Assembly (NCBI GenBank): GCA_017619635.1
Contig: JAFZRZ010000047.1
Coordinates: 1 to 52,816, forward strand
DNA: 52,816 nucleotides
Direction: 5' to 3'
Source of the DNA: Lachnospiraceae bacterium
Lineage (GTDB): Bacteria > Bacillota > Clostridia > Lachnospirales > Lachnospiraceae
Below the pieces are notes generated by a model. That model did no database searches. It saw nothing but the letters and a program-made list of their open reading frames with translations, and had not been told where the DNA came from. Numbering within the stretch: the stretch's first letter is position 1; each line of letters starts with the position of its first letter. Both the position numbers and the translations under genes were made by a program. Of this stretch, positions 32,984 through 41,184 are shown in pieces.

Positions 32984-33904
32984 TCAGATCTCTTTAACCG
33001 AGTCACATTTCTCAATAAGATCTATGCTACCGTCATCATTGTATTCAAACTCTGCGACACATACGCTCCTGTGGAACAGGCTTCCTCCCGGGAGCTCATC
33101 CGTATGATAGAACAGATATGAGTGCCCTTTGTAATCACATATGCCGGGATGATTTGTAAAGCAGGGACCTTCCTCCATAAGAACACCCTTGTATTCCCAG
33201 GGACCTGTCGCATTCTTTGATGTCGCATATCCGAAATGCTCGTTTCTCTTCTCACCTTCGGCAAAGCCTGCAAATACCATGTAGTAGAGTCCGTTCCTCT
33301 TATAGAACCACGGGCCCTCACCGTATGTTGTTCCCGTCATGTGGCCGCCCTTTCCGAATGACTCAACAGTCATCGGGACTTTCACTATACCCACACTCTC
33401 ATCTATCGATATCATATCCTCGTTAAGAAGGACATATCTCAGTTCAGGATTTCCAAAGTAAAGATATGCCTGACCGTCATCATCGATGAACACTGTCGGG
33501 TCTATGTCATTCCAGTCGCCCTCATCCACAAGTGGATATCCGAGGTCCTTAAAAGGTCCTGCAGGGCTGTCCGATACTCCGACAGCTATCGCCATACCTC
33601 CGTCGATCTTGTGTACAGGACAGTAAAGATAGAACTTTCCGTTACGTTCTATGCACTGCGGAGCCCATGCCCTGTCATCTGCCCAGCTTATATCATCAAG
33701 AGAGAATATCTTTCCGTGATCTGTCCAGTTGACCATGTCCGTTGTCGAATAGCATCTCCAGTCAAACATCGTATAGAAATCATTTATGAGCTCATCCTCG
33801 TCATGTGTGGTATAAAGATACAGCGTATCATTATATACCATCGGTGCCGGATCAGCGGTATAGATGGATGTTATTATCGGATTCTTACCCATTCTCTCTG
33901 TCAT
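32984..33904 (-). CDS. Glycoside hydrolase family 43
   Basis: The 306-residue protein is a five-bladed beta-propeller of the GH43 type. The catalytic base lies in [21 protein letters not shown], the pKa modulator in [19 protein letters not shown], and the acid in [16 protein letters not shown]. These residues occur in the proper order. It has no signal peptide and only the catalytic domain, so it is likely a cytoplasmic beta-xylosidase or alpha-arabinofuranosidase acting on imported plant oligosaccharides. GGAGAATTCAGAT precedes the ATG, and a consensus promoter lies 35 bases upstream. It is first in the operon with thioesterase, serine hydrolase and acyltransferase genes. Confidence 0.92.
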   Translation of the reverse strand: MTERMGKNPIITSIYTADPAPMVYNDTLYLYTTHDEDELINDFYTMFDWRCYSTTDMVNWTDHGKIFSLDDISWADDRAWAPQCIERNGKFYLYCPVHKIDGGMAIAVGVSDSPAGPFKDLGYPLVDEGDWNDIDPTVFIDDDGQAYLYFGNPELRYVLLNEDMISIDESVGIVKVPMTVESFGKGGHMTGTTYGEGPWFYKRNGLYYMVFAGFAEGEKRNEHFGYATSKNATGPWEYKGVLMEEGPCFTNHPGICDYKGHSYLFYHTDELPGGSLFHRSVCVAEFEYNDDGSIDLIEKCDSVKEI

Positions 33905-33938
33905 ATCTGAATTCTCCTTTCAAAAGCCCACTATACCA

Positions 33939-33967
33939 ATTATATACAAAACTCTATTTGCTGTCAT
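33939..33967 (-). promoter_or_regulatory. Sigma-A promoter of the GH43 operon
   Basis: On the minus strand ATGACA (33967-33962) is followed after 17 bases by a perfect TATAAT (33944-33939). The GH43 ATG is 35 bases further on, leaving a short leader of about 28 bases. Confidence 0.7.
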
Positions 33968-33985
33968 CGTAATTCGTCCATGCAA

Positions 33986-34019
33986 AATAAAAAGCTCTCC
34001 ATGTATCACACGGAAAGCT
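33986..34019 (-). terminator. Intrinsic terminator after the LytTR/DUF3021 operon
   Basis: On the minus strand AGCTTTCCGTG pairs throughout (two wobbles) with TACATGGAGAGCT around a short loop, followed by TTTTTATTTTG. It separates this operon from the GH43 promoter. Confidence 0.8.
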
Positions 34020-34046
34020 AATATCGTTCATATGACCTGTTTGATC

Positions 34047-34457
34047 TTACAGGTTATCAAGCATTTTGTTTGCTTTCTTTATCTGTTTAAAAAAGATAAC
34101 GTAATAGACAAGTGCACATGCAAAGAAAGGTATCGAGACCGAAATGAACATATCCCTGTAAGCAGTCTCAGCAACATCGCTGAATCTTTTAAGCACCCAT
34201 ATGCCTAGAGATATCAGACCTACAGTAAAAAGATACTGTCCGATAAATACCGGGATAAATGGATACTGCTGCAGATAATAATGAAGCGCAAGGACAACTG
34301 TGATCAGTACTGATATGCCCAGGCAGACAAATATGTTCTCTGTATAGTTTGCATCAAAAAAGCCTGTGCTCTTTTCCCATATGAGCTTGACTAAGACTAT
34401 AAGGGTAAAACTGATGCATACGATCGATATGAAGTTTTTCTTATTGATCAGTCTCAT
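34047..34457 (-). CDS. DUF3021-type four-helix membrane protein
   Basis: The 136-residue protein has four hydrophobic segments (about residues 10-28, 42-62, 68-88, 108-127) and ends in a basic tail with FFKQIKKANKML. The segment RFSDVAETAYRDMFISVSIP resembles the same segment of the protein at 34903-35307. This four-helix type is known as DUF3021 and is typically encoded next to LytTR regulators; it is thought to restrain the regulator at the membrane. Its ATG overlaps the stop of the LytTR gene (ATGA), implying translational coupling. There are two such proteins here, one on each side of the regulator. Confidence 0.75.
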   Translation of the reverse strand: MRLINKKNFISIVCISFTLIVLVKLIWEKSTGFFDANYTENIFVCLGISVLITVVLALHYYLQQYPFIPVFIGQYLFTVGLISLGIWVLKRFSDVAETAYRDMFISVSIPFFACALVYYVIFFKQIKKANKMLDNL

Positions 34458-34906
34458 GAGTTTTTCCCTTTCTGAAGTCTGTTTAAGGTATCATAGAATT
34501 CCTTCTTGTAGCTTCTGTTCATTATGAGCTTCTCATCATTTTTAAGATAGATGATGACTCTCATGTTCAGATCTCCCTGCAGTTTCTTTACCTTGTAGAC
34601 ATTAACGACAGATGACTTGCTTATCCTCACAAAACCGGAATACTCATCTATCAGATCCCTTAAAGCCTCCCTGACCTCAACACACATGTCTTTCGTGTAT
34701 GCAAAGATCTTTCTGTCTACAGTCTCGAAATAGTAGATATCCGAAACAGCAACCGTCACTTTCCTGTCCTCAAATGTGCCCTCTATGTATTTTAGTGTGT
34801 CCCTGAGCCTTTCCAGTACAGTGTTTGTTTCGTCATCGATCCTGTCATAATGGAGCTCCAGATAGTTTTCTTTAAGGTTTTCTTCTCTGGTCTTTACAAG
34901 TTTCAT
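34454..34906 (-). CDS. LytTR-family DNA-binding regulator
   Basis: The 150-residue protein is a LytTR DNA-binding domain with a short N-terminal extension and no receiver domain. Conserved features include VSDIYYFETVDRKIFAYT, a YSGFVRISKSSVVNV stretch and LIMNRSYKKEFYDTLNRLQ; in the family these strands contact direct repeats of about 9 bases with 21-base period. It overlaps its DUF3021-like neighbours by four bases at both ends, so all three are translated as a unit. Two TTAAGTT repeats 21 bases apart lie upstream of the operon and are candidate autoregulatory sites. Confidence 0.9.
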   Translation of the reverse strand: MKLVKTREENLKENYLELHYDRIDDETNTVLERLRDTLKYIEGTFEDRKVTVAVSDIYYFETVDRKIFAYTKDMCVEVREALRDLIDEYSGFVRISKSSVVNVYKVKKLQGDLNMRVIIYLKNDEKLIMNRSYKKEFYDTLNRLQKGKNS

Positions 34907-35307
34907 TTACTGTTTTTCTTTCTGAGCTTATTTATTATAAATACCACGATCGTCACAAATATGAATCCTGCGGTATAGTTTATGAAGATATCCCTGTATG
35001 CTGTCTTTGCAAGCTCTACTGTCAGTCCTCTTAAGTAAACATATAAGAATACGAGTAACATCGTAGGTACATAAACGATAACTATCTTTAAAAGAAAACT
35101 GTTTACTTTTATGTATCTGATAAGTGCATAAGCGATAACCGCAACAAGCACGATCACTGCTCTGTCTATCTCATGCCAGTTTCCGGAAGGATCCTCATAT
35201 ACTCCCTTTGCAAGATATATAATGCTGTTAATAAGAGTTGCAACTGTATATATCTCAAAATATAAAAATAAGATTCCTCTTAAATACTTTTCCCATACGT
35301 TTTTCAT
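34903..35307 (-). CDS. DUF3021-type four-helix membrane protein, first gene of operon
   Basis: The 134-residue protein has four hydrophobic segments and a basic C-terminus (INKLRKKNSK). The segment VELAKTAYRDIFINYTAGFI matches the paralogue at 34047-34457, supporting a shared origin. Membrane proteins of this type paired with a LytTR regulator are generally proposed as its partners. GGAGGAGAGATCAA precedes the ATG. The last codons overlap the LytTR start (ATGA). As the first gene it lies directly behind the direct repeats proposed as LytTR sites. Confidence 0.75.
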   Translation of the reverse strand: MKNVWEKYLRGILFLYFEIYTVATLINSIIYLAKGVYEDPSGNWHEIDRAVIVLVAVIAYALIRYIKVNSFLLKIVIVYVPTMLLVFLYVYLRGLTVELAKTAYRDIFINYTAGFIFVTIVVFIINKLRKKNSK

Positions 35308-35391
35308 TTGATCTCTCCTCCTGAGTGTGTCTGTTTTTTGTTTACAAACGCATCTTAGCGCCGATCAAATGATGCTTCAATACCTTATGTG

Positions 35392-35422
35392 TTAAGTTGC
35401 ATCTGAGCATGTTTAAGTTACA
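35392..35422 (+). promoter_or_regulatory. Candidate LytTR operator: two direct repeats
   Basis: TTAAGTTGCA (35392-35401) and TTAAGTTACA (35413-35422) are direct repeats with a 21-base period, as known for LytTR dimers. They sit 85-115 bases upstream of the operon start. Binding by the adjacent regulator is inferred. Confidence 0.6.
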
Positions 35423-35452
35423 CTTTCAGGTGTTTTTTTAGCTAAAAACGCA

Positions 35453-36595
35453 CTAATATTCATCTAGGAAATTGTGACGTACTCCGTCCTTTTTATATTC
35501 TATTACAGTATCCAGGTTAACATTCTCAACGCTTCTGAAGATGTTTGACTCAATAAAAGGATTTGTCTTCTTAAGTTCTGCTATCAGCTTCTTTGTCTCA
35601 AGACGTTTGCTCGATGTCGTTCCGTCCTCATGACAGGTTGTGCATGTATCCGTGAAATGGCAGGCGCACTGAAGGAAATGAAGCTCATTGTAATCCCTCC
35701 ATGCGCATATATCGCTCTCTCTTACAAGATAGAGAGGTCTTATCAGCTCCATACCCTCAAAATTCGTGCTGTGAAGCTTTGGCATCATGGTCTGTATCTG
35801 GGCACCGTGTATCATACCCATGAGTATCGTCTCTATAACATCGTCATAATGATGTCCGAGAGCTATCTTGTTACATCCCAGTTCTTTTGCCTTGCTGTAA
35901 AGATATCCGCGCCTCATCCTCGCGCACAGATAACATGGGCTTTTTTCTATCGTATCGACCGTATCAAAGATCGTACTCTCAAATATTGTTATAGGTATGC
36001 CCAGTGCCTCTGCATTGCTCTCTATCAGTGCCCTGTTTTCTTTGTTATACCCTGGATCCATGACAAGGAATGTCAGGTCAAACTCGACCTGTCTGTGTCG
36101 TTTTATCTCCTGGAACAACTTGGCCATTAGCATCGAATCCTTACCACCCGAGATACAGACGGCGATCCTGTCGCCCTCTTCTATTAGTCTGTATGTCTTA
36201 CATGCCTTGGCAAAAGGAGAAAAAAGCTGTTTATGGAACTTCTTTTGTATACTCTCTTCCGCTTTCTTTCTCTTTTCCTCTTTGTCTGAGTCACTGTTAA
36301 TGCCTGCCCTTATATATCCGACATAGCCTTCTTTAAGACTGTAGCACTCCCTAGATATAAAGCATTCCAGAGTATCGTCTATCTCACGCGATCTGCGTCC
36401 GATCTCACAATAAAAAACGAGCTTCTTATCTTTGGGGATATCAGAAAGTTTATCACTGTTTTCCAGATCGTCTATGAAGATATTTACAGCTCCCGGTATC
36501 ATACCGTAAGCTGTCAGCCCTTCATCTCTTATGTCTATGAGCCTGTATGAATCTTTTGGCATCATCTTCAGTTCATCGAATGTTATCTCTTTCAT
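35453..36595 (-). CDS. Rhodanese-TtcA-like tRNA thiolation fusion
   Basis: Residues 1-100 form a rhodanese domain with YRLIDIRDEGLTAYGMIPGA and the persulfide-carrying cysteine in KKLVFYCEIGRRSREI near residue 67. Residues 125-380 resemble the TtcA/TtuA PP-loop ATPases: ISGGKDSMLMAKLF (the SGGxDS motif), a CYLCARMRRGYLYSKA motif for the Fe-S cluster, ALGHHYDDVIETILM, and a Cys-rich CACHFTDTCTTCHEDG near residue 315. These enzymes adenylate a tRNA base and replace oxygen by sulfur. The fusion would bring sulfur directly to the enzyme. It ends a run of redox and Cys-rich genes. Confidence 0.88.
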   Translation of the reverse strand: MKEITFDELKMMPKDSYRLIDIRDEGLTAYGMIPGAVNIFIDDLENSDKLSDIPKDKKLVFYCEIGRRSREIDDTLECFISRECYSLKEGYVGYIRAGINSDSDKEEKRKKAEESIQKKFHKQLFSPFAKACKTYRLIEEGDRIAVCISGGKDSMLMAKLFQEIKRHRQVEFDLTFLVMDPGYNKENRALIESNAEALGIPITIFESTIFDTVDTIEKSPCYLCARMRRGYLYSKAKELGCNKIALGHHYDDVIETILMGMIHGAQIQTMMPKLHSTNFEGMELIRPLYLVRESDICAWRDYNELHFLQCACHFTDTCTTCHEDGTTSSKRLETKKLIAELKKTNPFIESNIFRSVENVNLDTVIEYKKDGVRHNFLDEY

Positions 36596-36601
36596 GTGAC
36601 C

Positions 36602-36823
36602 TCATATGATCTGTCTTGACTGACGGTAACGAGCATTGTACTCTTCATTGATCTCTTTTATCTCACGTTTTCCGTCAATATAATCCTGGTAGATATCCCA
36701 CGGGCTTCCTCCACCCAGCCAGCACGACGAGCAGTTCTCACATCCTCCCCCGCAGTCGAGGGATGATCTTATGATCTCTTCTCTCTCTTCGCGGGTCGTG
36801 TCTTTTATCAGGATAGATCTCAT
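36602..36823 (-). CDS. Small Cys-rich protein (CxxxCxxCxxC)
   Basis: The 73-residue protein has a tight cysteine cluster, CGGGCENCSSCWLGGG (residues 24-39), which could bind an Fe-S cluster or zinc. It is followed by PWDIYQDYIDGKREIKEINEEYNARY, a charged helix. No family is recognised with certainty, but short proteins of this kind appear next to oxidoreductases in Clostridia. It lies 6 bases upstream of the rhodanese-TtcA gene and 17 bases downstream of the flavoprotein gene, so a sulfur or electron carrier role is possible. Confidence 0.6.
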   Translation of the reverse strand: MRSILIKDTTREEREEIIRSSLDCGGGCENCSSCWLGGGSPWDIYQDYIDGKREIKEINEEYNARYRQSRQII

Positions 36824-36840
36824 ATTTCTCCTTTATATTC

Positions 36841-37353
36841 CTAAAGAGTCTTTGCAAATTCCTTTATCTCATCCAGTTTTGCCTGTGACTTGTTCTCTTC
36901 ACCGTGTGCTGTGATTATGCCTGCTGCCTCAATACCCGCATATCCCATATATGCCTTGAACTGTGCGACTGCAGCCTCATATACACCATCAGAGCCTGAA
37001 GATAAAAGAAGAACAGCCTTCTTTGCCTTTAAAGGTTTTCCTATGCAGTAAACTCTCTGAATAGCCGCTTCCATCTGTGCGGTCATTGTAAAGTAGTATA
37101 CAGGTGAAGCAAATACTATCACATCAGCTTCCTTGTATGCCGGTAAGATCTGCTCCAGATCATCCTTCTGCACACAGTTTCCCTCACCCTTTGTATGGCA
37201 GTACTCACATCCCAGACAGCCGGCTATTTTCATCTGACCTACGTTATAAATCTCTGCCTCATGTCCTGCACTCTCTGCACCTTCCTTAAAAGCCTGTGCA
37301 AGTGCAAATGTGTTCTGCTTTCTTGGACTTCCGTTAAAAATCGCGATCTTCAT
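36841..37353 (-). CDS. Flavodoxin-like NAD(P)H oxidoreductase with Fe-S motif
   Basis: This 170-residue protein has the FMN-binding loop IFNGSPRKQNTFALAQAF of the flavodoxin/NADPH-dependent FMN reductase family. It has the CLGCEYCHTKGEGNCVQKDD cysteine cluster near residue 48, as in iron-sulfur flavoproteins, and ADVIVFASPVYYFTMTAQME as the second FMN-binding strand. Enzymes of this group transfer electrons from NAD(P)H or ferredoxin to small acceptors. It has a good AGGAGG site. It precedes the Cys-rich protein and the sulfur enzyme in the same direction, so it may supply electrons to them. Confidence 0.88.
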   Translation of the reverse strand: MKIAIFNGSPRKQNTFALAQAFKEGAESAGHEAEIYNVGQMKIAGCLGCEYCHTKGEGNCVQKDDLEQILPAYKEADVIVFASPVYYFTMTAQMEAAIQRVYCIGKPLKAKKAVLLLSSGSDGVYEAAVAQFKAYMGYAGIEAAGIITAHGEENKSQAKLDEIKEFAKTL

Positions 37354-37407
37354 GTGCTTCCTCCTTTACATCTGAAAAAAACTTGCTATATCATCCCCTC
37401 ATATGAT

Positions 37408-37860
37408 CTATGCAAACGTGATCCTGTAATGACACGCATTGCTTCCGTTAAGTATCGTCTCTATCTGTTCGATGGAAAACTCCCTGTCCCCGACCAGTTC
37501 CTTAAATACACATATCATGCTTACTTTTGAGCATTCACACAAACGCGGTGAACTGATGCCGGCCTCAGTTTTTAGCGGGCATTCACAACTGTAAAAGATG
37601 AGCTCGTAAACCTTTCCCGACTCTATGACTTTACCGTCTATGCCGTTTTTCTCATCAAGCTTTGAAAAGAACAGATCAAGGTCACCCTTGCACTCATCAA
37701 ACAGATCCCTGTAAAGATACTTTACCGCATCCTTTGCACAACGGCTTGCGCAGCTGCCAAAGAGCACCGAGCACTCATCAGCGTCCAACTTATCAAGGCC
37801 TTCCTCCAAAGAGGCGAACCATCCGGTAAAAAATTCATTCAATCCATTATCCTCACTCAT
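37408..37860 (-). CDS. Cys-rich cytoplasmic protein of unknown family
   Basis: The 150-residue protein has ten cysteines arranged as CSVLFGSCASRCAKDAV (residues 31-47), an ELIFYSCECPLKTEAG strand, then LCECSKVSMICVF and a C-terminal NGSNACHYRITF. The last motif resembles the end of V4R-type or aminothiazoline-carboxylate-hydrolase-type domains, where the cysteine-bearing strand closes the fold. The role may be metal or Fe-S binding; no reaction can be assigned. The next gene in transcription order is the flavoprotein at 36841-37353, about 54 bases downstream, so this may begin the sulfur-redox group. Confidence 0.6.
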   Translation of the reverse strand: MSEDNGLNEFFTGWFASLEEGLDKLDADECSVLFGSCASRCAKDAVKYLYRDLFDECKGDLDLFFSKLDEKNGIDGKVIESGKVYELIFYSCECPLKTEAGISSPRLCECSKVSMICVFKELVGDREFSIEQIETILNGSNACHYRITFA

Positions 37861-37882
37861 TTTTCAATCTCAAAAACATATG

Positions 37883-38950
37883 TTACATATTCGGTCCCGG
37901 AACTTCAGGGTAGCTGGCAAGCTCAGGACACAAACAATCATGGTATATCCCGTTAAGCGGTTCGTTCGTGGTCTCGCTTCGGGTATCATCAACAAGACAG
38001 CCTTTGTTAAAATCATATATATAATGATAATATTCTATGCATCCGTCTTCCTCATGTTCATAGTTCAAGACTATAAGACTGTTACCCCTGCAGAAAAGAC
38101 TGTCTATCTTGTCACCTTTGGGCAGCAGTTCCTCAACGATATCTTTCCCGCACCAGTACTCAGCTGTCTCCTCATCTATCTCCGTGCCGCCATACTCATG
38201 GATCTTGTCATCCTCACTGTCATAGAAGAAGTAATAGCTCTTCCATGTATGTCCAAGCCACATGTCGGAAGCAACATCATAAGTGGCATCATAAGAACTG
38301 TCCATTATCCTGAACCTGTCAGGATCACCTTCCATGCCCACAATGACTTCACCCGCCAGTGAGAACGGTGCCTCAACGGCTTTTCCATCCTCAACATACC
38401 ATACCTGTGTCACACGGGCCGTTACATAGACCTCGTCAATGAGAACATAATTGGTCTTACCCATCTTCATGGTGCGGTACGGAGCATTAAATCCCATGCT
38501 TATAGTGTCACTTAATTTCTTGCATTCCTTCTCACTTATAAACCAGAGACTTCCGCTTACCGTCTTATTCTCCTCATACTCTTCTATCACTTCACCGACA
38601 AGTATAAAAGCCTCCTCTTTGCCGTCACCGTCATAGTCATCCTTTTCAAACACGGCTATATCTTTTTCTTTCTTGCCGGTCTTTTCCATAAAGTCTTTTT
38701 TCAGATCACTTTCTTTAGCCTCTTCTTTCTGTTCAGCTTCGGGAGTTATCTTTTCCTCCTTAGGCTTTTCTTCTTTAACCTCTGTTGTGACCTGTGCTTT
38801 ATCGTCTTCTTTATCTGAATCTATGGCAGTCTCCTGTATTTCAGTCTGCGGCTCAACTTCTCCTTTATCCTTACCGCATGATGCCAAAAGCAGAATGTTT
38901 AAAACTATAAGTGCTGTCAGTATATACTTTCTGTTTTTCATTTTCCTCAT
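37883..38950 (-). CDS. Lipoprotein with acidic linker
   Basis: Residues 1-25 are a lipoprotein signal with lipobox LLASC (cysteine at about 25). A linker to about residue 90 is rich in E, D and K. The domain from about 90 has KDDYDGDGKEEAFILVGE, a VCBS/FG-GAP-like calcium loop. No enzymatic motif is recognised. The remaining sequence includes YEHEEDGCIEYYHYIYDFNKG near the end. It is encoded between an unknown Cys-rich protein and a small membrane protein, all minus strand. It is probably a surface-exposed protein of unknown ligand. Confidence 0.75.
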   Translation of the reverse strand: MRKMKNRKYILTALIVLNILLLASCGKDKGEVEPQTEIQETAIDSDKEDDKAQVTTEVKEEKPKEEKITPEAEQKEEAKESDLKKDFMEKTGKKEKDIAVFEKDDYDGDGKEEAFILVGEVIEEYEENKTVSGSLWFISEKECKKLSDTISMGFNAPYRTMKMGKTNYVLIDEVYVTARVTQVWYVEDGKAVEAPFSLAGEVIVGMEGDPDRFRIMDSSYDATYDVASDMWLGHTWKSYYFFYDSEDDKIHEYGGTEIDEETAEYWCGKDIVEELLPKGDKIDSLFCRGNSLIVLNYEHEEDGCIEYYHYIYDFNKGCLVDDTRSETTNEPLNGIYHDCLCPELASYPEVPGPNM

Positions 38951-38959
38951 CCTTCACTG

Positions 38960-39301
38960 TCAAAAAGCTATAACGGAGATAATAAGACTTACCACTCCAA
39001 GTATGACCGCCGTGACCGGTATCCATACGATGTCTGTCCTCTTCGTCACCAGATTAACTATGAGCATTATAAATCCACTCACAGTGCCTATCAAAGAAAA
39101 CACCCATGTACCGGCTGATAAAAATACGATCCCTGTGACCATGATGACAACGCTTCCCGTGACCGCGGTGGCACTTCCCGGACTGCCCGACATTGAACCT
39201 CCGATACGAAAGAGCATGATCGCACAAATGAATCCGATCACTGATGTGATCATAGAGATCTTAGAGATCACTTTGGGCGCATTCGACTGATTCTGTTCCA
39301 T
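38960..39301 (-). CDS. Small membrane protein, about 113 residues
   Basis: The ATG at 39301 (MEQNQSNAPKV) has GGAGG eleven bases upstream; a TTG at 39319 is less likely. The sequence has a polar N-terminus followed by hydrophobic segments at about residues 14-35, 44-60, 63-83 and 93-113, including two Gly/Ser/Thr/Val-rich stretches. No family was recognised. It lies 9 bases upstream of the lipoprotein gene and 20 bases downstream of a GNAT gene, suggesting a transcript of three genes. Confidence 0.6.
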   Translation of the reverse strand: MEQNQSNAPKVISKISMITSVIGFICAIMLFRIGGSMSGSPGSATAVTGSVVIMVTGIVFLSAGTWVFSLIGTVSGFIMLIVNLVTKRTDIVWIPVTAVILGVVSLIISVIAF

Positions 39302-39321
39302 TTTATATCCATCCTCCAAAT

Positions 39322-39849
39322 CTATAAGTTTATTACATACATCTGTATGGTCTCTTCAAATGTCTCACTATAAAACTCGTTCTTTAGAATCCCACCACAG
39401 TTTAGTATGACACCTTTTGATGCAACATTTTCCTTATCGCATGATACAAGTGCTTCTTTTATCCCGATAGCCTTCAAAACTTCAAGCGAGGATCTAAGCA
39501 TTTCTGTCGCATAGTGTTTTCGCCTTTCGGTTGGCCTTACCGAATACCCGATATGCCCTGCTTCATTTCTTAAAAAGTCATTGAGCGCAAGTCTGATATT
39601 TACCATTCCGACTATCCTGTCGTCTTCTTCCCTAACATAAAAATATGTCAGATCAGGTACTTTCCCTTTGGGTATATTCGCAATATCCATATATGAGATC
39701 ACCTTTTCAAGCCATTCCTCATAGGTGGCTTCCAAAAGATACCTGTCAAGGCTTCCGCTCCCGTTTATCTCAGATCCGTACTCGATAAACTCATTTATAT
39801 AATCTATTGCTTTATCTTTGTATTCAGGTTTTGGAAAAACCAGCTTCAT
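39322..39849 (-). CDS. GNAT family N-acetyltransferase
   Basis: The ATG at 39849 (MKLVFPKPEYKDKAIDY) is chosen because GAAGGAT precedes it; a start at 39876 is also in frame. The 175-residue protein has EDDRIVGMVNIRLALNDFL, the acetyl-CoA loop SVRPTERRKHYATEMLRSSL (R-R-x-x-Y-A) and the CDKENVASKGVILNCGGILKNEF helix-strand, a pattern typical of GNAT acetyltransferases similar to YjcK/YoaA types. Substrate is unknown. It heads the group with the small membrane protein and lipoprotein. Confidence 0.82.
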   Translation of the reverse strand: MKLVFPKPEYKDKAIDYINEFIEYGSEINGSGSLDRYLLEATYEEWLEKVISYMDIANIPKGKVPDLTYFYVREEDDRIVGMVNIRLALNDFLRNEAGHIGYSVRPTERRKHYATEMLRSSLEVLKAIGIKEALVSCDKENVASKGVILNCGGILKNEFYSETFEETIQMYVINL

Positions 39850-39929
39850 AAATTCTATCCTTCTTCTTTCCTTCATCAGACATATGCAATGATAACTCTC
39901 CCGTAGATTATACCATATGGGCCTGACAT

Positions 39930-39968
39930 ATAAAATGAGCCGTAAAACAGATCACTCCGTTTCACGGC
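39930..39968 (-). terminator. Intrinsic terminator after the PEBP-like lipoprotein gene
   Basis: On the minus strand GCCGTGAAAC pairs with GTTTTACGGC over ten bases (one wobble), followed by TCATTTTAT. It follows the stop at 39984. Confidence 0.65.
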
Positions 39969-39983
39969 CCGATTACTTATTTA

Positions 39984-41108
39984 TCAGTCCTTATGTGTGT
40001 AGTTTCCGTCCAGTCTGGCAAAAGCTAAAACATTACCCTCATTACCGTCCTTGTCCTTATCAAGGCTTCCGTATATCTGATCGATGCTGTTTCCTCCCGC
40101 ATCAAATGATAACTTGACTTTACCAGGTTCATCTTTAAGCGCAAAAACAAATATCGAATATGTATGCGTTCCGCTTGGAGGATAAGGTCCCACATACTGT
40201 TCTCCCCTCTGCCCTCTGCCTACAGCGCCTTCATCAAGATGAGTTTCTGTAGTAAAGACATCCATGTGTAGCCATGCTCCGTCTATCATTATAACCACAT
40301 ATCGGTATGCCCCATCCACTGCATCCCAGGTCAGTTCGGGTGATAAGTCCTCCCCGTATTTTGTGTTTGTTATCTTATCGTCCCATATGCCTTCATTATT
40401 GTTTGATGATGTCACATTAAAAGAAGGTATGCTGTCAAATGATATCTTTTTAATGAATGTGCTTGACTCAGTTATGAGCACATCCTCTTTTGTCGGCAGT
40501 TCATTCCTGAAATCTGCCCACTGTCCCTTTTTTACATCTGCAGGGACATGCAGTATACCCGTCTGACCGGTTCCCGGATCCATGAAGATGTTGCAGGTTC
40601 CGTCCATGAAGCATTCGCCGCCCGATACCTTTACACCCTCAAAACAGAATTTCTCATCTTTGCATTCAAGGATTATGTCACAGCTGATGCTTATCGATAT
40701 ATCCATCTTGGGTGTCTTGTCATCTGTTTCACCTGTTGAAGCTGTGGCCTCTCTCTGGTCTGATTTGAAGTGGATATATGCAACCGCAGGTTTTCCCTTA
40801 AAGGATACATCAAGATCCGAATACAGTTTTGTGGCATCATCATATTCCAATATCCATACCGTATCCTGGATAACAAAATCATCCGCCCATTCCCAACCGG
40901 TTATCTCAGTTCCTTCTTCCTTCCAGTTTCCATCCTTCATCACATAGGTGACACTCTTTTCTATCACCTGCGGGATCATTCCCGTCTCTATGTTTTCTGT
41001 AACAGTCTCAGTCTTCACATCCCCTTCAGCCTGTGTCTTTTCATTTGCGCAGCCTGTAAATAAAACAGCCATTATAATAGATGTTATCAGTAAAATAAAT
41101 TTCCTCAT
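39984..41108 (-). CDS. Lipoprotein with C-terminal PEBP-like domain
   Basis: Lipobox LFTGC ends the signal at residue 19. Residues 30-220 form an uncharacterised domain with a GWEWADDFVIQDTVWILEYDDA stretch. From about 220, YGEDLSPELTWDAVDGAYRY, MIDGAWLHMDVF and GPYPPSGTHTYSIFVFALKD match the phosphatidylethanolamine-binding protein/YbhB family, including the PP-x-G-x-H-x-Y motif. That family binds anionic ligands such as phosphate groups. AGGAGGAAGAGGT precedes the ATG. A secreted, lipid-anchored PEBP with a long extra domain is unusual. It stands alone between two regulators of other genes and is followed by its own terminator. Confidence 0.8.
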   Translation of the reverse strand: MRKFILLITSIIMAVLFTGCANEKTQAEGDVKTETVTENIETGMIPQVIEKSVTYVMKDGNWKEEGTEITGWEWADDFVIQDTVWILEYDDATKLYSDLDVSFKGKPAVAYIHFKSDQREATASTGETDDKTPKMDISISISCDIILECKDEKFCFEGVKVSGGECFMDGTCNIFMDPGTGQTGILHVPADVKKGQWADFRNELPTKEDVLITESSTFIKKISFDSIPSFNVTSSNNNEGIWDDKITNTKYGEDLSPELTWDAVDGAYRYVVIMIDGAWLHMDVFTTETHLDEGAVGRGQRGEQYVGPYPPSGTHTYSIFVFALKDEPGKVKLSFDAGGNSIDQIYGSLDKDKDGNEGNVLAFARLDGNYTHKD

Positions 41109-41184
41109 ACCTCTTCCTCCTGAAGACTATCATATATCGACTTGTCTTTCGCCGTTAGAAATATGAGCACAAAAAACAGTAATA

